From Clostridia bacterium (lineage in GTDB: Bacteria > Bacillota > Clostridia > Saccharofermentanales > Saccharofermentanaceae): a DNA stretch of 46,504 nucleotides. Shown piece by piece: positions 25,783 to 35,761 of the stretch (position 1 is the first letter of the stretch; every line of letters starts with the position of its first letter). Under the pieces are notes generated by a model that did no database searches, was not told the origin of the DNA, and saw only the letters and a program-made list of their open reading frames with translations. Location: NCBI GenBank assembly GCA_024403755.1, contig JAKSRF010000007.1, forward strand, positions 1 to 46,504, read 5' to 3'. Position numbers and translations under genes: made by a program.

Positions 25783-28122
25783 TCAGTTATTCTCAACCTT
25801 ACCCGACGGTTCAATGGAACTTAAAATATCACCGGTAAAAGGATGATTCTCAATTACTTTAGTTCCCTGATCAAGAGGTACACCAAAATACGCAGCGAGT
25901 AATTTCTTTGCAATTACTACGCTCTTAGCACCCCACTCACCTCTCTCAACAACAAGTGCTATTGCAACCTCAGGATCCGAAGCCGGTGCATAACATACGA
26001 ATAAAGCATTCGAATACTCTTTACGAATCTCCTCAAAACCCGTCTCAGCCGTACCTGTTTTACAACATATATCAACTCCGAAGCCCTGAAAGCTGTCTCT
26101 TGCAGTACCATCCCATCCTTCTGCTACACCTACAACATAGCTCATAGCCTGTCTTACAGTATTAAGATTTTCTTCATTAATTCCGAGTTCCTGAGGCTCA
26201 GATTGACCCTGATACAGAATCGAACCGTCTGAAGCTACTACCTTATCGATTACATATGGAGTTACTAATTCGTTAGTTGCAATGGCAGCCGTATATCTGC
26301 ATAACTGAAGGATAGTAAAACAGTTATCAAACTGACCGATTGCTGACTGTGCAGTATCCGCCGGGAACCATGTTCTGTCATACTCAGACTCATGAAGAAG
26401 TCTTTTAGTCTCACGACTGGCTCTTACACCGCAAATCTCACCCGGCAAATCAACACCGGTAAACTCTCCCAATCCCAAGCGTTCGCCCATAGCATCTATA
26501 TTATCAATACCGGTATCCACACCAAGTTTCATAAAATAAATGTTACATGATGTTGCTATCGCGCTGTATAAGGAAAGTGCACCGTGTCCGGTTTCAGGGT
26601 ACTCAAGACATTTAAAAGGAAAATCATCTACTTTGTACGGGCCTTCGCATCGTAACCATGTACTGTTAGGAGTAATTACACCGCTTTCAAGCCCTGCCAA
26701 AGCCGTACACATTTTGAATGTTGATCCCGGCGCATATTGAGACATAATAGCTCTGTTCCAAAGAGGCATATCTTCTGCAGTAATATCTTCGTACTCATCC
26801 AGGCCGAGATAATATTTTACCTGTTCTTCCGCCTGAGCATCACCATACATAGAAAGAACAAAATCATTAGGATCGAAATTCGGATAAGAACCCATTGCCA
26901 AAACCGCGCCGCTGTTAACATTCATCATAACAAATGCACCGGCATTGGCTGTTTTATATCCTTTCTGTTCTCGACGTTCTGTCTCACGTCCTTCTTGAAT
27001 ATAGCTTTTGAGCGCTTCTATTCCTACTCTCTGGAGATTTGAATCTATAGTCAAATAGCAATCTGCACCCGGTATCGCATCCATACCGTATTCAGACGGA
27101 TAATATACATCTTCTTCACCTTTCTCAGTCCAAATCGAATAAGTTGACACACCGTGCGTACCATGCAGGTACCTTTCCATTTGTGACTCAACACCGGACT
27201 TACCGACCATATCATCATTTGTATATCCGTATTCCTGAAGTACAGACAACGATTCTTGAGAAATATTGCCTATATATCCGACAACATGACATGATAATTG
27301 GGCAAGAGGAGTATATGTTCTTCTGTATTTGACAGTATGAATAACGCCCTGATAATGATAATTCTGCTCATCAAAAAGCCTGTTCAATTCAGAAGGAACA
27401 TCCGTAGCAAGAACAATAGGGGCACCATTATCAAATGCCCACTGATCTTGAAAAATCTGATATCTGATTCGAATGATCCTGTATGCCTCATCCACTGAAT
27501 AATCATTATCTATTTTAAACAGCTGTCTCAAGTACAAGAAGAATACCTGAGGATCGGTTTTTACATAATTATCAGTAAAAGTAACAATAATTCCCTGTGT
27601 GTAATCCTCAAGATTAAACAAATTACGATTGGTCTGCCATCTTCTTATTTCCGTTTCATCCTTTTTAAATACATAAGGGTCAATCGCAAAATAATCATCC
27701 AAATCGGATACAGATACGCAATTATATTCATCAAACAGATAACTTAATTCAAGAGCCAGACTGTTAAGCTTATCGTCATCAAGATAAGCATTAGCTATCA
27801 TCACCGTATTATTCTGTTCAGAAGAGGCCAACAAAACTCCGTTTGAATCGTATATATTTCCACGAGGCGCATCAGTATTGTACTGTCTCTGCACACCTTC
27901 TGACGAGGCTGAAATCGTTCTCTGATAGCCGGAAAACTGTAAAGATGCAGTCATAAAAAGAATAATGATACCGAAAACCGTAAAAATGGAAGCCAAAACA
28001 AAAAAACGATTACTGATTGTACTCCATATTATGCCGAATAAGCTCTCATTATTACGTGAAAGATTAAAATTATTCTCATCGAAGGTGCTGCCGATTTTCT
28101 TGTTTTTTAAATTGTCAGCCAC
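25783..28122 (-). CDS. mrdA: Penicillin-binding protein 2 (elongation transpeptidase)
   Basis: A 779-residue class B PBP. One transmembrane helix (about 39-60), then the dimerisation/allosteric domain (APRGNIYDSNG at about 85). The transpeptidase domain has STFK (467-470, nucleophile Ser467), SCN (525-527) and KTGTAE (688-693). GKSGVESQMERYLHGTHG is typical of PBP2-type proteins. It crosslinks lateral-wall peptidoglycan with the MreCD complex. The start is GTG after GGGGGTGAT and overlaps the end of mreD by 16 bases. SpoVD-like or PBP3-like subclasses cannot be fully excluded, but linkage to mreCD favours PBP2. Confidence 0.9.
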   Translation of the reverse strand: MADNLKNKKIGSTFDENNFNLSRNNESLFGIIWSTISNRFFVLASIFTVFGIIILFMTASLQFSGYQRTISASSEGVQRQYNTDAPRGNIYDSNGVLLASSEQNNTVMIANAYLDDDKLNSLALELSYLFDEYNCVSVSDLDDYFAIDPYVFKKDETEIRRWQTNRNLFNLEDYTQGIIVTFTDNYVKTDPQVFFLYLRQLFKIDNDYSVDEAYRIIRIRYQIFQDQWAFDNGAPIVLATDVPSELNRLFDEQNYHYQGVIHTVKYRRTYTPLAQLSCHVVGYIGNISQESLSVLQEYGYTNDDMVGKSGVESQMERYLHGTHGVSTYSIWTEKGEEDVYYPSEYGMDAIPGADCYLTIDSNLQRVGIEALKSYIQEGRETERREQKGYKTANAGAFVMMNVNSGAVLAMGSYPNFDPNDFVLSMYGDAQAEEQVKYYLGLDEYEDITAEDMPLWNRAIMSQYAPGSTFKMCTALAGLESGVITPNSTWLRCEGPYKVDDFPFKCLEYPETGHGALSLYSAIATSCNIYFMKLGVDTGIDNIDAMGERLGLGEFTGVDLPGEICGVRASRETKRLLHESEYDRTWFPADTAQSAIGQFDNCFTILQLCRYTAAIATNELVTPYVIDKVVASDGSILYQGQSEPQELGINEENLNTVRQAMSYVVGVAEGWDGTARDSFQGFGVDICCKTGTAETGFEEIRKEYSNALFVCYAPASDPEVAIALVVERGEWGAKSVVIAKKLLAAYFGVPLDQGTKVIENHPFTGDILSSIEPSGKVENN

Positions 28123-28727
28123 GTATCATCACCCCCGAATTCAGTTCTGTTCAACAGTACGGGATTAATACCGCCCTTATAAGGTCCGACAAATCTGAGC
28201 AACAGATATATCGGTACGGCACAAATAAAATTAATTATAAATTGAGTAGTTATCGAATCCAATAACACCTGACTCAAAGTAACTGTATATTGATTTCCGA
28301 CAATCAATACATTATACAACCATACAAAAATATTACCGACTGATTTGTAAAGCACAGTCATCACAATCACATCAACCATAGCAAAAGTAAACTTACGTTT
28401 AGTCTGCTTAGTAAAAAAATTAGCTGAGAAAAAAGATATCAAAAGCAAAACAATTAAACCGATTCCGTAAAATGTATTTGCTTTACCGTCCAAACCTACC
28501 AAAATCGGTGTAGCCAAAACATCACGACATATTCCTACAACCGCACCAATTATAAGTCCGTCTTTGATACCAAAAAAATATCCTACAAGACACACATAAA
28601 CAAACATCAAATCGGCAACCTGATGATTAAAAGTCAACACCTCAGGAAAAGACACCTGAAAGCATACAATAATCATTGTATAAACGAAATAGATTAAAAT
28701 CTTACGAATAAGTGAAGAATTAACCAT
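28107..28727 (-). CDS. mreD: Rod shape-determining protein MreD
   Basis: A 206-residue integral membrane protein with about five to six hydrophobic segments (ILIYFVYTMIIVCFQV at the start, FGIGLIVLLLISFF and others), PEVLTFNHQVADLMFVYVCLVGYFFG and GAVVGICRDVL matching the MreD pattern. The start is ATG 28727, which overlaps the mreC stop and follows GGTGAT; the longer frame to 28751 lies inside mreC. It is a membrane partner of MreC and PBP2. Confidence 0.9.
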   Translation of the reverse strand: MVNSSLIRKILIYFVYTMIIVCFQVSFPEVLTFNHQVADLMFVYVCLVGYFFGIKDGLIIGAVVGICRDVLATPILVGLDGKANTFYGIGLIVLLLISFFSANFFTKQTKRKFTFAMVDVIVMTVLYKSVGNIFVWLYNVLIVGNQYTVTLSQVLLDSITTQFIINFICAVPIYLLLRFVGPYKGGINPVLLNRTEFGGDDTWLTI

Positions 28728-29622
28728 TTGCATCACCTTCAACCGTCTCAACAGATGTTACTTCTGTCTCACCTTCATCGGTAACTAAAGGAACCATAAT
28801 AAATAAATCCTTAACAGAACCAATCTGAGTATAAGGTCTGAGCGTAGCCGTAATTTTAAGCGGATTTGTAGTATCAACAGACTCAATAACACCGATCGGA
28901 ACACCTTGAGGGAACAATCCGCCGTCACCGGATGTTACAATCTCAGTCCCTACTTCAGGAACAGTATTTTCATCTATCCCGGTAACAAGACACAGTCCCT
29001 GATTCTTTAGATTACTGTCACCTACAACGGTTACTATCGCACCGTTAACCTCATTTACCTTCCCGATTACCGTGAAGCCTTCATGAGTAAGAGGAAGAAT
29101 CTTACTGCTGTCCGCTTCAGTCTCAATAACTCTTCCGAGAAGATTCATTTGAACATCTACTACTGCCAAAGAACTGCCGTCTTCGACAGAGAGTCCGTCC
29201 TTTTGACCTATATCAACCCTGATAATTGAGAACCATTCATCTGCATCTCTTGATAATATAGAAGCACCGTAAATATCATAGGTGCTGAATGAATCTTTAA
29301 TATGGAAAGCATCTTTAAGCTCTTCATAACGAATTCGAGCCTCTTCATTCTGCGTAATTACATACTGAAGTTCTGCTATCTCAGAACGAAGTTCTTTGTT
29401 TTCTTCTCGAATTGCGATACCGTCCTTAATAGAAGCAAAAAAGTCATCCAGAGCATCTCCGCCGTTTTTAATCAATTTCTGAATAGGCGACACAACCGCA
29501 TTTATTGGTTTTACGAGCTTTCTTACAGGGCTATTGGGAATAGCACCGAAAATAACTATTGCTATCAGCAATAGCGTAGCACATAAAACCATAAACCAGC
29601 GATTAGTTAATAAACGTCTCAA
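28720..29622 (-). CDS. mreC: Rod shape-determining protein MreC
   Basis: A 300-residue protein: one N-terminal transmembrane helix (about 9-30), a coiled coil (about 65-95, ENKELRSEIAELQYVITQNEE in part), then the MreC beta domains with VDIGQKDGLSVEDGSSLAV, GLFPQGVPIGVI and ITATLRPYTQIGSVKDLFIM. It is a periplasmic-side scaffold for the elongation complex. The start is TTG. Unlike the common mreB-mreC-mreD order, the gene upstream is a SEC-C protein, not mreB. Confidence 0.92.
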   Translation of the reverse strand: MRRLLTNRWFMVLCATLLLIAIVIFGAIPNSPVRKLVKPINAVVSPIQKLIKNGGDALDDFFASIKDGIAIREENKELRSEIAELQYVITQNEEARIRYEELKDAFHIKDSFSTYDIYGASILSRDADEWFSIIRVDIGQKDGLSVEDGSSLAVVDVQMNLLGRVIETEADSSKILPLTHEGFTVIGKVNEVNGAIVTVVGDSNLKNQGLCLVTGIDENTVPEVGTEIVTSGDGGLFPQGVPIGVIESVDTTNPLKITATLRPYTQIGSVKDLFIMVPLVTDEGETEVTSVETVEGDANG

Positions 29623-29656
29623 GAAAAATCAAATCCTTTATTAAAAAAACTAAAGA

Positions 29657-30175
29657 TTAAACGTTTTTACCGCAACACTTTTTGTATTTCTTACCGCTTC
29701 CGCAAGGACAAGGATCATTACGTCCGATTTTAGCAGAATGAGCAATATTTTCCTCGGCAAACTCACGTGTAACCTCGGCAATCTCATCTGCACTGAGTAC
29801 ATTCTTCCATGAATTAAGCTTAAAAAGCCACTTAGCCTTAGCATCTTTCATGTTATAGAAAAGCTTCTTGTAATCAATATCAAGATCAATCTGTGTATCA
29901 TCATCAACAGACTCAACATCAATTTCCTTATTAAGGCTTGTCTTAATTCCGTCGAGGAAGCCTACAAAAATATCCATTGTATTCTTCTGAAAGCCAAGCT
30001 TTGAAGCAAGCTCTGATGCCTTACCTGAAAGATATTCTTTGTTGTCAGGATAGCTGCTCAAAATTTTATCATAAGCTTCCTTCTCGAGATAATAATACAA
30101 CTGAATATAATCGGCATAAGCCTTCTCGTTCTTAACATTCTCAGATTTATCCATCCATGTCTCATAATAACTCAT
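29657..30175 (-). CDS. SEC-C motif protein of unknown function
   Basis: A 172-residue cytosolic protein ending with a SEC-C zinc knuckle [19 protein letters not shown] (about 150-168), almost the same as the SecA tail in this window. The first 140 residues are helical and charged ([33 protein letters not shown] in part), with [14 protein letters not shown] before an acidic helix. Similar small SEC-C proteins are common in Clostridia without an assigned role. AGAGGTAACAATT precedes the ATG. It lies 34 bases upstream of mreC and 30 after icd. Confidence 0.8.
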   Translation of the reverse strand: MSYYETWMDKSENVKNEKAYADYIQLYYYLEKEAYDKILSSYPDNKEYLSGKASELASKLGFQKNTMDIFVGFLDGIKTSLNKEIDVESVDDDTQIDLDIDYKKLFYNMKDAKAKWLFKLNSWKNVLSADEIAEVTREFAEENIAHSAKIGRNDPCPCGSGKKYKKCCGKNV

Positions 30176-30205
30176 AATTGTTACCTCTCAAAAATAGTAT
30201 TCTTA

Positions 30206-31414
30206 TTATAATCTGCTCTCAAGCACATCGGCAACTGCCTTAAGGAAATCTTCAGAATTTACTACATTCTTCTCCGGAACATCAAGAAGATTCTTTAAAT
30301 CTCCCGTAATCGTACCTGACTCAATTGTGTAAATTGTAGCTTCTTCGAGAAGATTTGCAAATCTCTCAAGCTCCGGAAGATTGTCAAGCTGTGCTCTCTT
30401 TCTTAAAGCACCTGTCCAAGCAAACAAAGTCGCTACAGGATTTGTTGATGTCTTCTCGCCGTTAAGATACTTATAGTAATGTCTTGTAACAGTACCATGT
30501 GCGGCTTCATACTCATACTTTCCGTCAGGAGATACAAGAACAGAAGTCATCATAGACAAAGAACCGCATGCTGAAGCAAGCATATCACTCATAACATCAC
30601 CGTCATAATTCTTGCAAGCCCAAAGGATACCGCCCTCACACTTCATAATTCTTGCTACTGCATCGTCTATGAGAGTATAGAAATATGTTATACCTGCCTC
30701 TTCGAACTTTGCCTTAAACTCATTTTCGTAAATTTCAGCAAAAATATCCTTAAATCTGTGATCATATGTCTTCGAAATTGTGTCTTTGGTAGCAAACCAC
30801 AAATCCTGCTTCAAATCCAATGCATAAGTAAAGCAAGATCTGGCAAATGCCGTTATCGACTTATCTGTATTATGCATACCGAGAACAACACCTGAATCCT
30901 TAAAATCAAAAATCTCCTGAGTCTTGGTTGTTCCGTCAGGGTAAGTAACAAGAAGTTCAACCTTAGCCGCGCCGTCGATTCTCATTTCAGAATCTCTGTA
31001 AACATCACCGTAAGCATGTCTTGCAATGGTTATAGGCTTCTTCCAGCTTGTACAAATAGGATTAATTCCCTTGATAGAAATAGGTGCTCTGAATACGGTA
31101 CCGTCAAGAATGGCACGGATTGTTCCGTTAGGGCTCTTCCACATCTGCTTTAAGTTGTACTCAGTCATTCTCTGAGCATTCGGAGTAATGGTAGCACACT
31201 TTACGGCTACGCCCAATTCCTTAGTACGATTTGCAGAATCGATTGTAACCTGATCATTGGTCAAATCACGATTTACAAGTCCCAAGTCGTAATACTCAGT
31301 CTTTAAATCTATGTAAGGAAGTAAAAGGATATCCTTTATCTGCTTCCAAATAATTCTTGTCATCTCATCGCCGTCCATCTCTACGAGTGGCACATTCATT
31401 TTAATCTTTTCCAT
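30206..31414 (-). CDS. icd: NADP-type isocitrate dehydrogenase
   Basis: A 402-residue enzyme of the eukaryote-like homodimeric class (subfamily II). Motifs: [34 protein letters not shown] (substrate Ser/Asn), [27 protein letters not shown] (metal), and [11 protein letters not shown] with TSTNPVAT for NADP. It converts isocitrate to 2-oxoglutarate for glutamate synthesis. I use ATG 31414, 6 bases after GGAGG; upstream codons belong to that ribosome binding site. It has its own strong promoter. Confidence 0.97.
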   Translation of the reverse strand: MEKIKMNVPLVEMDGDEMTRIIWKQIKDILLLPYIDLKTEYYDLGLVNRDLTNDQVTIDSANRTKELGVAVKCATITPNAQRMTEYNLKQMWKSPNGTIRAILDGTVFRAPISIKGINPICTSWKKPITIARHAYGDVYRDSEMRIDGAAKVELLVTYPDGTTKTQEIFDFKDSGVVLGMHNTDKSITAFARSCFTYALDLKQDLWFATKDTISKTYDHRFKDIFAEIYENEFKAKFEEAGITYFYTLIDDAVARIMKCEGGILWACKNYDGDVMSDMLASACGSLSMMTSVLVSPDGKYEYEAAHGTVTRHYYKYLNGEKTSTNPVATLFAWTGALRKRAQLDNLPELERFANLLEEATIYTIESGTITGDLKNLLDVPEKNVVNSEDFLKAVADVLESRL

Positions 31415-31450
31415 CATAATCCTCCGTTTTACCTTCAAATTAACGCGTCT

Positions 31451-31479
31451 ATTTTATTCTAACTGTGAGCAAAGGTCAA
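31451..31479 (-). promoter_or_regulatory. Sigma-A promoter of icd
   Basis: Minus-strand TTGACC (31479-31474), 17-base spacer, TAAAAT (31456-31451), about 30 bases before the icd start. It lies in the 85-base gap after holA. Confidence 0.7.
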
Positions 31480-31499
31480 TTTATATTTCAGCTAAATCA

Positions 31500-32549
31500 T
31501 CACTTAACAGCGGAAGAAAGAACAATCAACATCTCCAAAGCCTGACGTTCCTCTATAAGTCCGTGCTTTATGTCAGCATCCATCTTACCGCACTTTGAAT
31601 ATAGCTCTAACAAAGTTTCCATAGTAAAACTTCTTGCCTGAGCATTAAGTTTTTTGGCAACAAACGGATGTACTTTCATTCGAGAGATTATTTCCTTCTC
31701 GTTTCCCAGTTCCTTTGCACATATCAATTGTTTTATCTGCTTATTAAACATAGCTCTGATTTTTGTAGGCGGTTCCTTTGTAATCATAAGATTACTTATA
31801 AGCGTATTCAAAATAAGCAGTGCCTTCGCCGGATTACCTGAGCCTATCGCATCTGTAATATCAAAAACGGAGCCTCTGATATCCGGAGGACACATTGTCT
31901 CAATAAGATTTCCGTCTATTGCTGAAATACCCTTCCCTTCACAATACAAAAGCAGCTTATTAATCTCTGTAGCAACTGCTCTGAGCTTTTTATCACATCT
32001 CGAAATCAAACTGTTTACCGCAGCCTCATCTATTGTCACATTCTGCGAAGACAACTGTCTTCTTATATACGCTGCAAGTTTATCATCATCAAGAAGATTT
32101 GCCTCAACCGCATATCCGTTTACCAAGAACAAATTTAAAATCGATTTTTTGCGTTTATCTATTTTATCAGCAGTAAAAATTAAAACAGCTTCCTTCGGTA
32201 TCTTCTCGAAAATATCACCTGCCCGTTCAAAAAACTCCTTATCATTACTGTTAAATGCGAAAATGTCAATATTTCTGACTATCACCATTCTCTTCCTGCT
32301 CATCCACGCAGGAATCATAATATTACTTTCGACATCTGTTAAAAATTCATTTGCCGCAACAGACTTATTGTCATAATCAAGAACGCAACAATCCATCTGT
32401 TCGCTTTCCGATGTCAGGTACTTACGCTTAAGAACATTAACGGCATTATTGATAAGATATTCTTCTTCACCGTAAAGAAGAACGACCTTAAAATCAACGT
32501 CACTCTTAACTACCTTATTAAAAGCCGATATATCAATGATTTCGCTCAT
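31500..32549 (-). CDS. holA: DNA polymerase III delta subunit
   Basis: A 349-residue clamp-loader subunit. The start contains VVLLYGEEEYLINNAVNVLKRKY (in part: LLYGEEEYLI), a degenerate P-loop as usual; the middle has NIDIFAFNSNDKEFFE and VLIFTADKIDKRKK; the C-terminal collar has EINKLLLYCEG, FDITDAIGSGNPAKALLIL and MDADIKHGLIEERQALEMLI. It forms the delta position of the clamp loader. GAGG precedes ATG 32549. The comEC-holA adjacency is common in Firmicutes. Confidence 0.94.
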   Translation of the reverse strand: MSEIIDISAFNKVVKSDVDFKVVLLYGEEEYLINNAVNVLKRKYLTSESEQMDCCVLDYDNKSVAANEFLTDVESNIMIPAWMSRKRMVIVRNIDIFAFNSNDKEFFERAGDIFEKIPKEAVLIFTADKIDKRKKSILNLFLVNGYAVEANLLDDDKLAAYIRRQLSSQNVTIDEAAVNSLISRCDKKLRAVATEINKLLLYCEGKGISAIDGNLIETMCPPDIRGSVFDITDAIGSGNPAKALLILNTLISNLMITKEPPTKIRAMFNKQIKQLICAKELGNEKEIISRMKVHPFVAKKLNAQARSFTMETLLELYSKCGKMDADIKHGLIEERQALEMLIVLSSAVK

Positions 32550-32582
32550 TCGTAAAACCTCTCTTCAAATGACAACAATGTG

Positions 32583-32591
32583 ATTATAACA
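32583..32591 (-). promoter_or_regulatory. Possible extended -10 promoter for holA
   Basis: Minus-strand TGTTATAAT (32591-32583): a perfect TATAAT with TGn, about 30 bases upstream of holA. The -35 region is poor, so read-through from comEC may also contribute. Confidence 0.45.
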
Positions 32592-32642
32592 CAGAGTAGG
32601 CATTATTTTTTATAAATCTATGTAGCATATACAAGTTAATTC

Positions 32643-34940
32643 TCAGGATTTGTATCCGTATACATGATACCTGTCAGAGTAAATGTCAACAAAAACAGCA
32701 CCGCTTTCTATTGTTGTATAAACATCAGAATTATTTGAATGCAATCTGTCGATAACATTCTTCGAAGGATGACCGTAAGAATTATATTTGCCTGCCGATA
32801 CTACGGCAAATTCCGGACAAACGGTGTCCAGAAATATCTCAGATGTGGAGAATCGACTTCCGTGATGTGCTACCTTCAGCACATCAACATTATCCAACAT
32901 ATTGTTTTCAACCAGATATTCTTCTTTCTCAGAAGAAATATCACCTGTCAAAAGAACCGTAGTACTGTTGCTTATAACCTCAATAACCAGACTGCTGTCA
33001 TTATCACCGTCCAAGGCATATTCAGGACTGATAATATCAAGAATTGTTGTATCAGACAGAATAATTTTGTCTCCCGCTGTAAGTATTGTAAGTTGCGGAA
33101 TTGATTCAAACCCCAATTCCTTCAACTGACCTTCTTCGGCAAAGGAAGAGTAAAGTGTTTTAATTCTGTTTTTGTTATACAGTGCCGCTATACCTCCGCC
33201 GTGATCACTGTCAAGATGAGTTAATATACCGTAATCCACCTTGTTTATTCCGTAGTAATCAAGCAGTGACACAAGCGTTCTCTCCCCTTTATCATAAGTA
33301 CCGCCGTCTATTAAAGCAGTGTATTTATCGGTAATTATCAAAATTGAGTCTCCCTGTCCGACATCTGCAAAAACCATTTTCGAATTCGGTAAAAGAATAT
33401 ATTCGGCAAAGGAAAAACCTACGCATACAGCCAGCAAAGCAACAACCGCTATCTTAAGATAAGGCTTAATTAAACACTTCGGCATCAGTAGAATTATGAT
33501 AAACAGCCAAAATGCCATAAGCAGCGGATAGTAAATATCACCGATATTTATTGAGTACAATGCAATACCGGATGACAGCTCCGCGATTTTCCGCATCAAC
33601 GCAAGAAGCATATCTACAGGCCAGATAAACGGTAAAAACACCTGACTTAAAATAAGACACGGAACAAATATCACACAAACAGCAGTGAGTATTGTATTAT
33701 TCGCCAACTGTGCCAGTAAAATCGGTAAACTGAGATAGTAATCGGTTGTAATCATAAACGGCAGCATTGCCAATAATGCAATTATAGTTAAAGAAAGATA
33801 TTGAGGCAATTCAAAAGCATCTTCAATTTTGCGCATATATATAATAATGAAGAGACTGATGGCAAAACTCATCTGAAATCCCTGTTCCATAACAGAATAA
33901 GGCTTTGCAAGAATCATTATCATCGACGCAAAACACAATCCCGAGACTCCGTCACTGTTCAAATATCTTCCTATACACATAAAAAAGGCTCTCGATACGG
34001 AATTGCCAAAGCCGGTTATCATTCCGACAATAACCGAAAAAACTGACATAAGTACGGTTTTGGTTCTTCCCTTCTTACAAAATCTATCCAGGAAAAGCGA
34101 CAATAAGAGAAGAAAAGAAGTAAAATGTGTACCTGAGCATGCGAGAAGATGAGAACTGTTGGTTAATCTGAAAGCACGATACGTACTGTCGTCAATTTCG
34201 CTTTTGTCTCCAAGAAAAACCGCTGCCGCCAACGGAGCATTCTCTTTTTCAAGCACAGAACACAACTCAAAGTATAATTTTTGCCTGAAAGAAAACAGTG
34301 CATCGGATATTATGTCTGCACTGCACATAATTATTCCGCTTCGTCTCTCGTATTCTCTGACGGAAGTTATGCTGAAAACGTGATATATTCCCTGCCGATA
34401 CAAATAGTCTCTGTAATTGAATTCACCGGGATTCGAGTTGACTTCCGGAACGGACAAAATGCCTTCTGCAAAGAATTTATCACCTACACCTACATCATAA
34501 GCTCCGAAAATCTCATTATCGTACACAACAATTTTGCCATAATCGTCTGATTGAGCATAATATGTTATGCTCCCGTCAAATTTACGATTGATTTTTGTAA
34601 TTCTGATTGACGTCTCATAATCTGATAAGTTAACATAATCACTGCATTTTGCACTTTTTATACAATTTCCGACATAAATGCCGAGAAATATCGTTCCCAA
34701 AATAAATGCCGTTGTGCAAATAATGCGCGTATGTTCCCTCGTCCTTAACCAAATACTTAAGACAACAGGAACTGCAGAAACAATCAACCATACTGCAGCA
34801 AATATTAAAAGGCTGGTTATACCGTATTCGTTGAATAACCTGTTAACAGCAATTGCCTCAACAGCAATAAATATAACCGGCATTAACAAAGGTGCGGATG
34901 TAATGATATTTAGAAATTCAATAATAGTATTTTTGTTCAT
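32643..34940 (-). CDS. comEC: ComEC/Rec2 DNA-uptake channel
   Basis: A 765-residue polytopic membrane protein. The DUF4131 N-terminal region has NPGEFNYRDYLYRQGI (about 170-185). The competence channel domain begins near 230 with GDKSEID and a HLLACSGTHF motif (usual HLLAISGLHV). About ten membrane segments follow. The C-terminal MBL domain has FADVGQGDS (about 525-533), HLDSDHGGG (575-583) and HHGSRFSTSE. All three modules are present, so it looks functional. No ribosome binding site is visible before ATG 34940. No ComEA or Com pilus genes are in the window. Confidence 0.94.
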   Translation of the reverse strand: MNKNTIIEFLNIITSAPLLMPVIFIAVEAIAVNRLFNEYGITSLLIFAAVWLIVSAVPVVLSIWLRTREHTRIICTTAFILGTIFLGIYVGNCIKSAKCSDYVNLSDYETSIRITKINRKFDGSITYYAQSDDYGKIVVYDNEIFGAYDVGVGDKFFAEGILSVPEVNSNPGEFNYRDYLYRQGIYHVFSITSVREYERRSGIIMCSADIISDALFSFRQKLYFELCSVLEKENAPLAAAVFLGDKSEIDDSTYRAFRLTNSSHLLACSGTHFTSFLLLLSLFLDRFCKKGRTKTVLMSVFSVIVGMITGFGNSVSRAFFMCIGRYLNSDGVSGLCFASMIMILAKPYSVMEQGFQMSFAISLFIIIYMRKIEDAFELPQYLSLTIIALLAMLPFMITTDYYLSLPILLAQLANNTILTAVCVIFVPCLILSQVFLPFIWPVDMLLALMRKIAELSSGIALYSINIGDIYYPLLMAFWLFIIILLMPKCLIKPYLKIAVVALLAVCVGFSFAEYILLPNSKMVFADVGQGDSILIITDKYTALIDGGTYDKGERTLVSLLDYYGINKVDYGILTHLDSDHGGGIAALYNKNRIKTLYSSFAEEGQLKELGFESIPQLTILTAGDKIILSDTTILDIISPEYALDGDNDSSLVIEVISNSTTVLLTGDISSEKEEYLVENNMLDNVDVLKVAHHGSRFSTSEIFLDTVCPEFAVVSAGKYNSYGHPSKNVIDRLHSNNSDVYTTIESGAVFVDIYSDRYHVYGYKS

Positions 34941-35041
34941 AAGAAAATTCTAATATTTTCTGTTAAAATAAAATACGACGTTTTTCCGACAATTTGTTCA
35001 CAATTGTAATAAACGCAGAAAATGATTATCGGAGATTAATT

Positions 35042-35650
35042 ATGATAGTAAATTTCAGAAACACGCAATACTTCACCACAGCTGCTTCTACAGACGGTTG
35101 TCCTGACATTAATCTTCCTGAGATTGTATTATCAGGTAAATCAAATGTGGGTAAATCCTCTCTTGTTAACGGACTCGCAGACAATAAAAAGCTTGCGCGT
35201 GTATCTCAGACACCGGGTAAAACAAGAGCCGTTATATATTTTAATGTTGATAAAAAGATTCTTATTGCCGACTTACCGGGTTACGGTTATGCCAAAGCAT
35301 CAAAAGAGGCTAAATCTCAATTCTCAGCTTTGGCTGATTCCTATTTTACTTCGGGAAGAAGGTTTAATCTTGTTCTTCATTTAATTGATATAAGACATGA
35401 ACCTTCTGCAGAAGATATCAGTATGCTTAACTATATGAATAATAACAATATTCCGTATTTTGTCGTTTTCACCAAATGCGACAAATTTTCCAAACAACAG
35501 CTCACCAAGCGCCTGAAAGAGTTAAATGACGAATTCAATTTCAATGAGGATGCCTCAGTATTCGCCGTCTCCTCTGAACGTAAAGTAGGTTTAGAAAATT
35601 TAAGAGAATCAATAGTTTCGTATTTGGAAGATACTGATGCTTGGGCATGA
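35042..35650 (+). CDS. engB: Ribosome biogenesis GTPase EngB/YsxC
   Basis: A 202-residue TRAFAC GTPase needed for 50S assembly. G1 GKSNVGKS, G2 TPGKTR, G3 DLPGYGYAK, G4 TKCDK and a G5-like AVSSERK are all present. The start is ATG 35042 after GGAGATTAATT; the upstream extension to 34994 has no ribosome binding site. It is divergent from comEC across about 100 bases that must hold both promoters. Confidence 0.96.
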   Translation: MIVNFRNTQYFTTAASTDGCPDINLPEIVLSGKSNVGKSSLVNGLADNKKLARVSQTPGKTRAVIYFNVDKKILIADLPGYGYAKASKEAKSQFSALADSYFTSGRRFNLVLHLIDIRHEPSAEDISMLNYMNNNNIPYFVVFTKCDKFSKQQLTKRLKELNDEFNFNEDASVFAVSSERKVGLENLRESIVSYLEDTDAWA

Positions 35651-35761
35651 TAACTTTTTATTGTTAATTTAGGTTTTCACTTTATGACATATTAACTAAT
35701 TGCATTTATTGTCATTTTAGATAATACTAATAATGTAAAATAATTCTCAAGGAGTTATACG

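Noticed and set aside
31654..32376. 240-residue plus-strand frame
   Set aside because: Antisense to holA, whose family motifs run across the whole stretch; no ribosome binding site.
35709..35736. TTGTCA...TAATGT as the promoter of the first PRPP synthetase gene
   Set aside because: A 16-base spacer and a -10 matching only three consensus bases; other alignments are equally likely.
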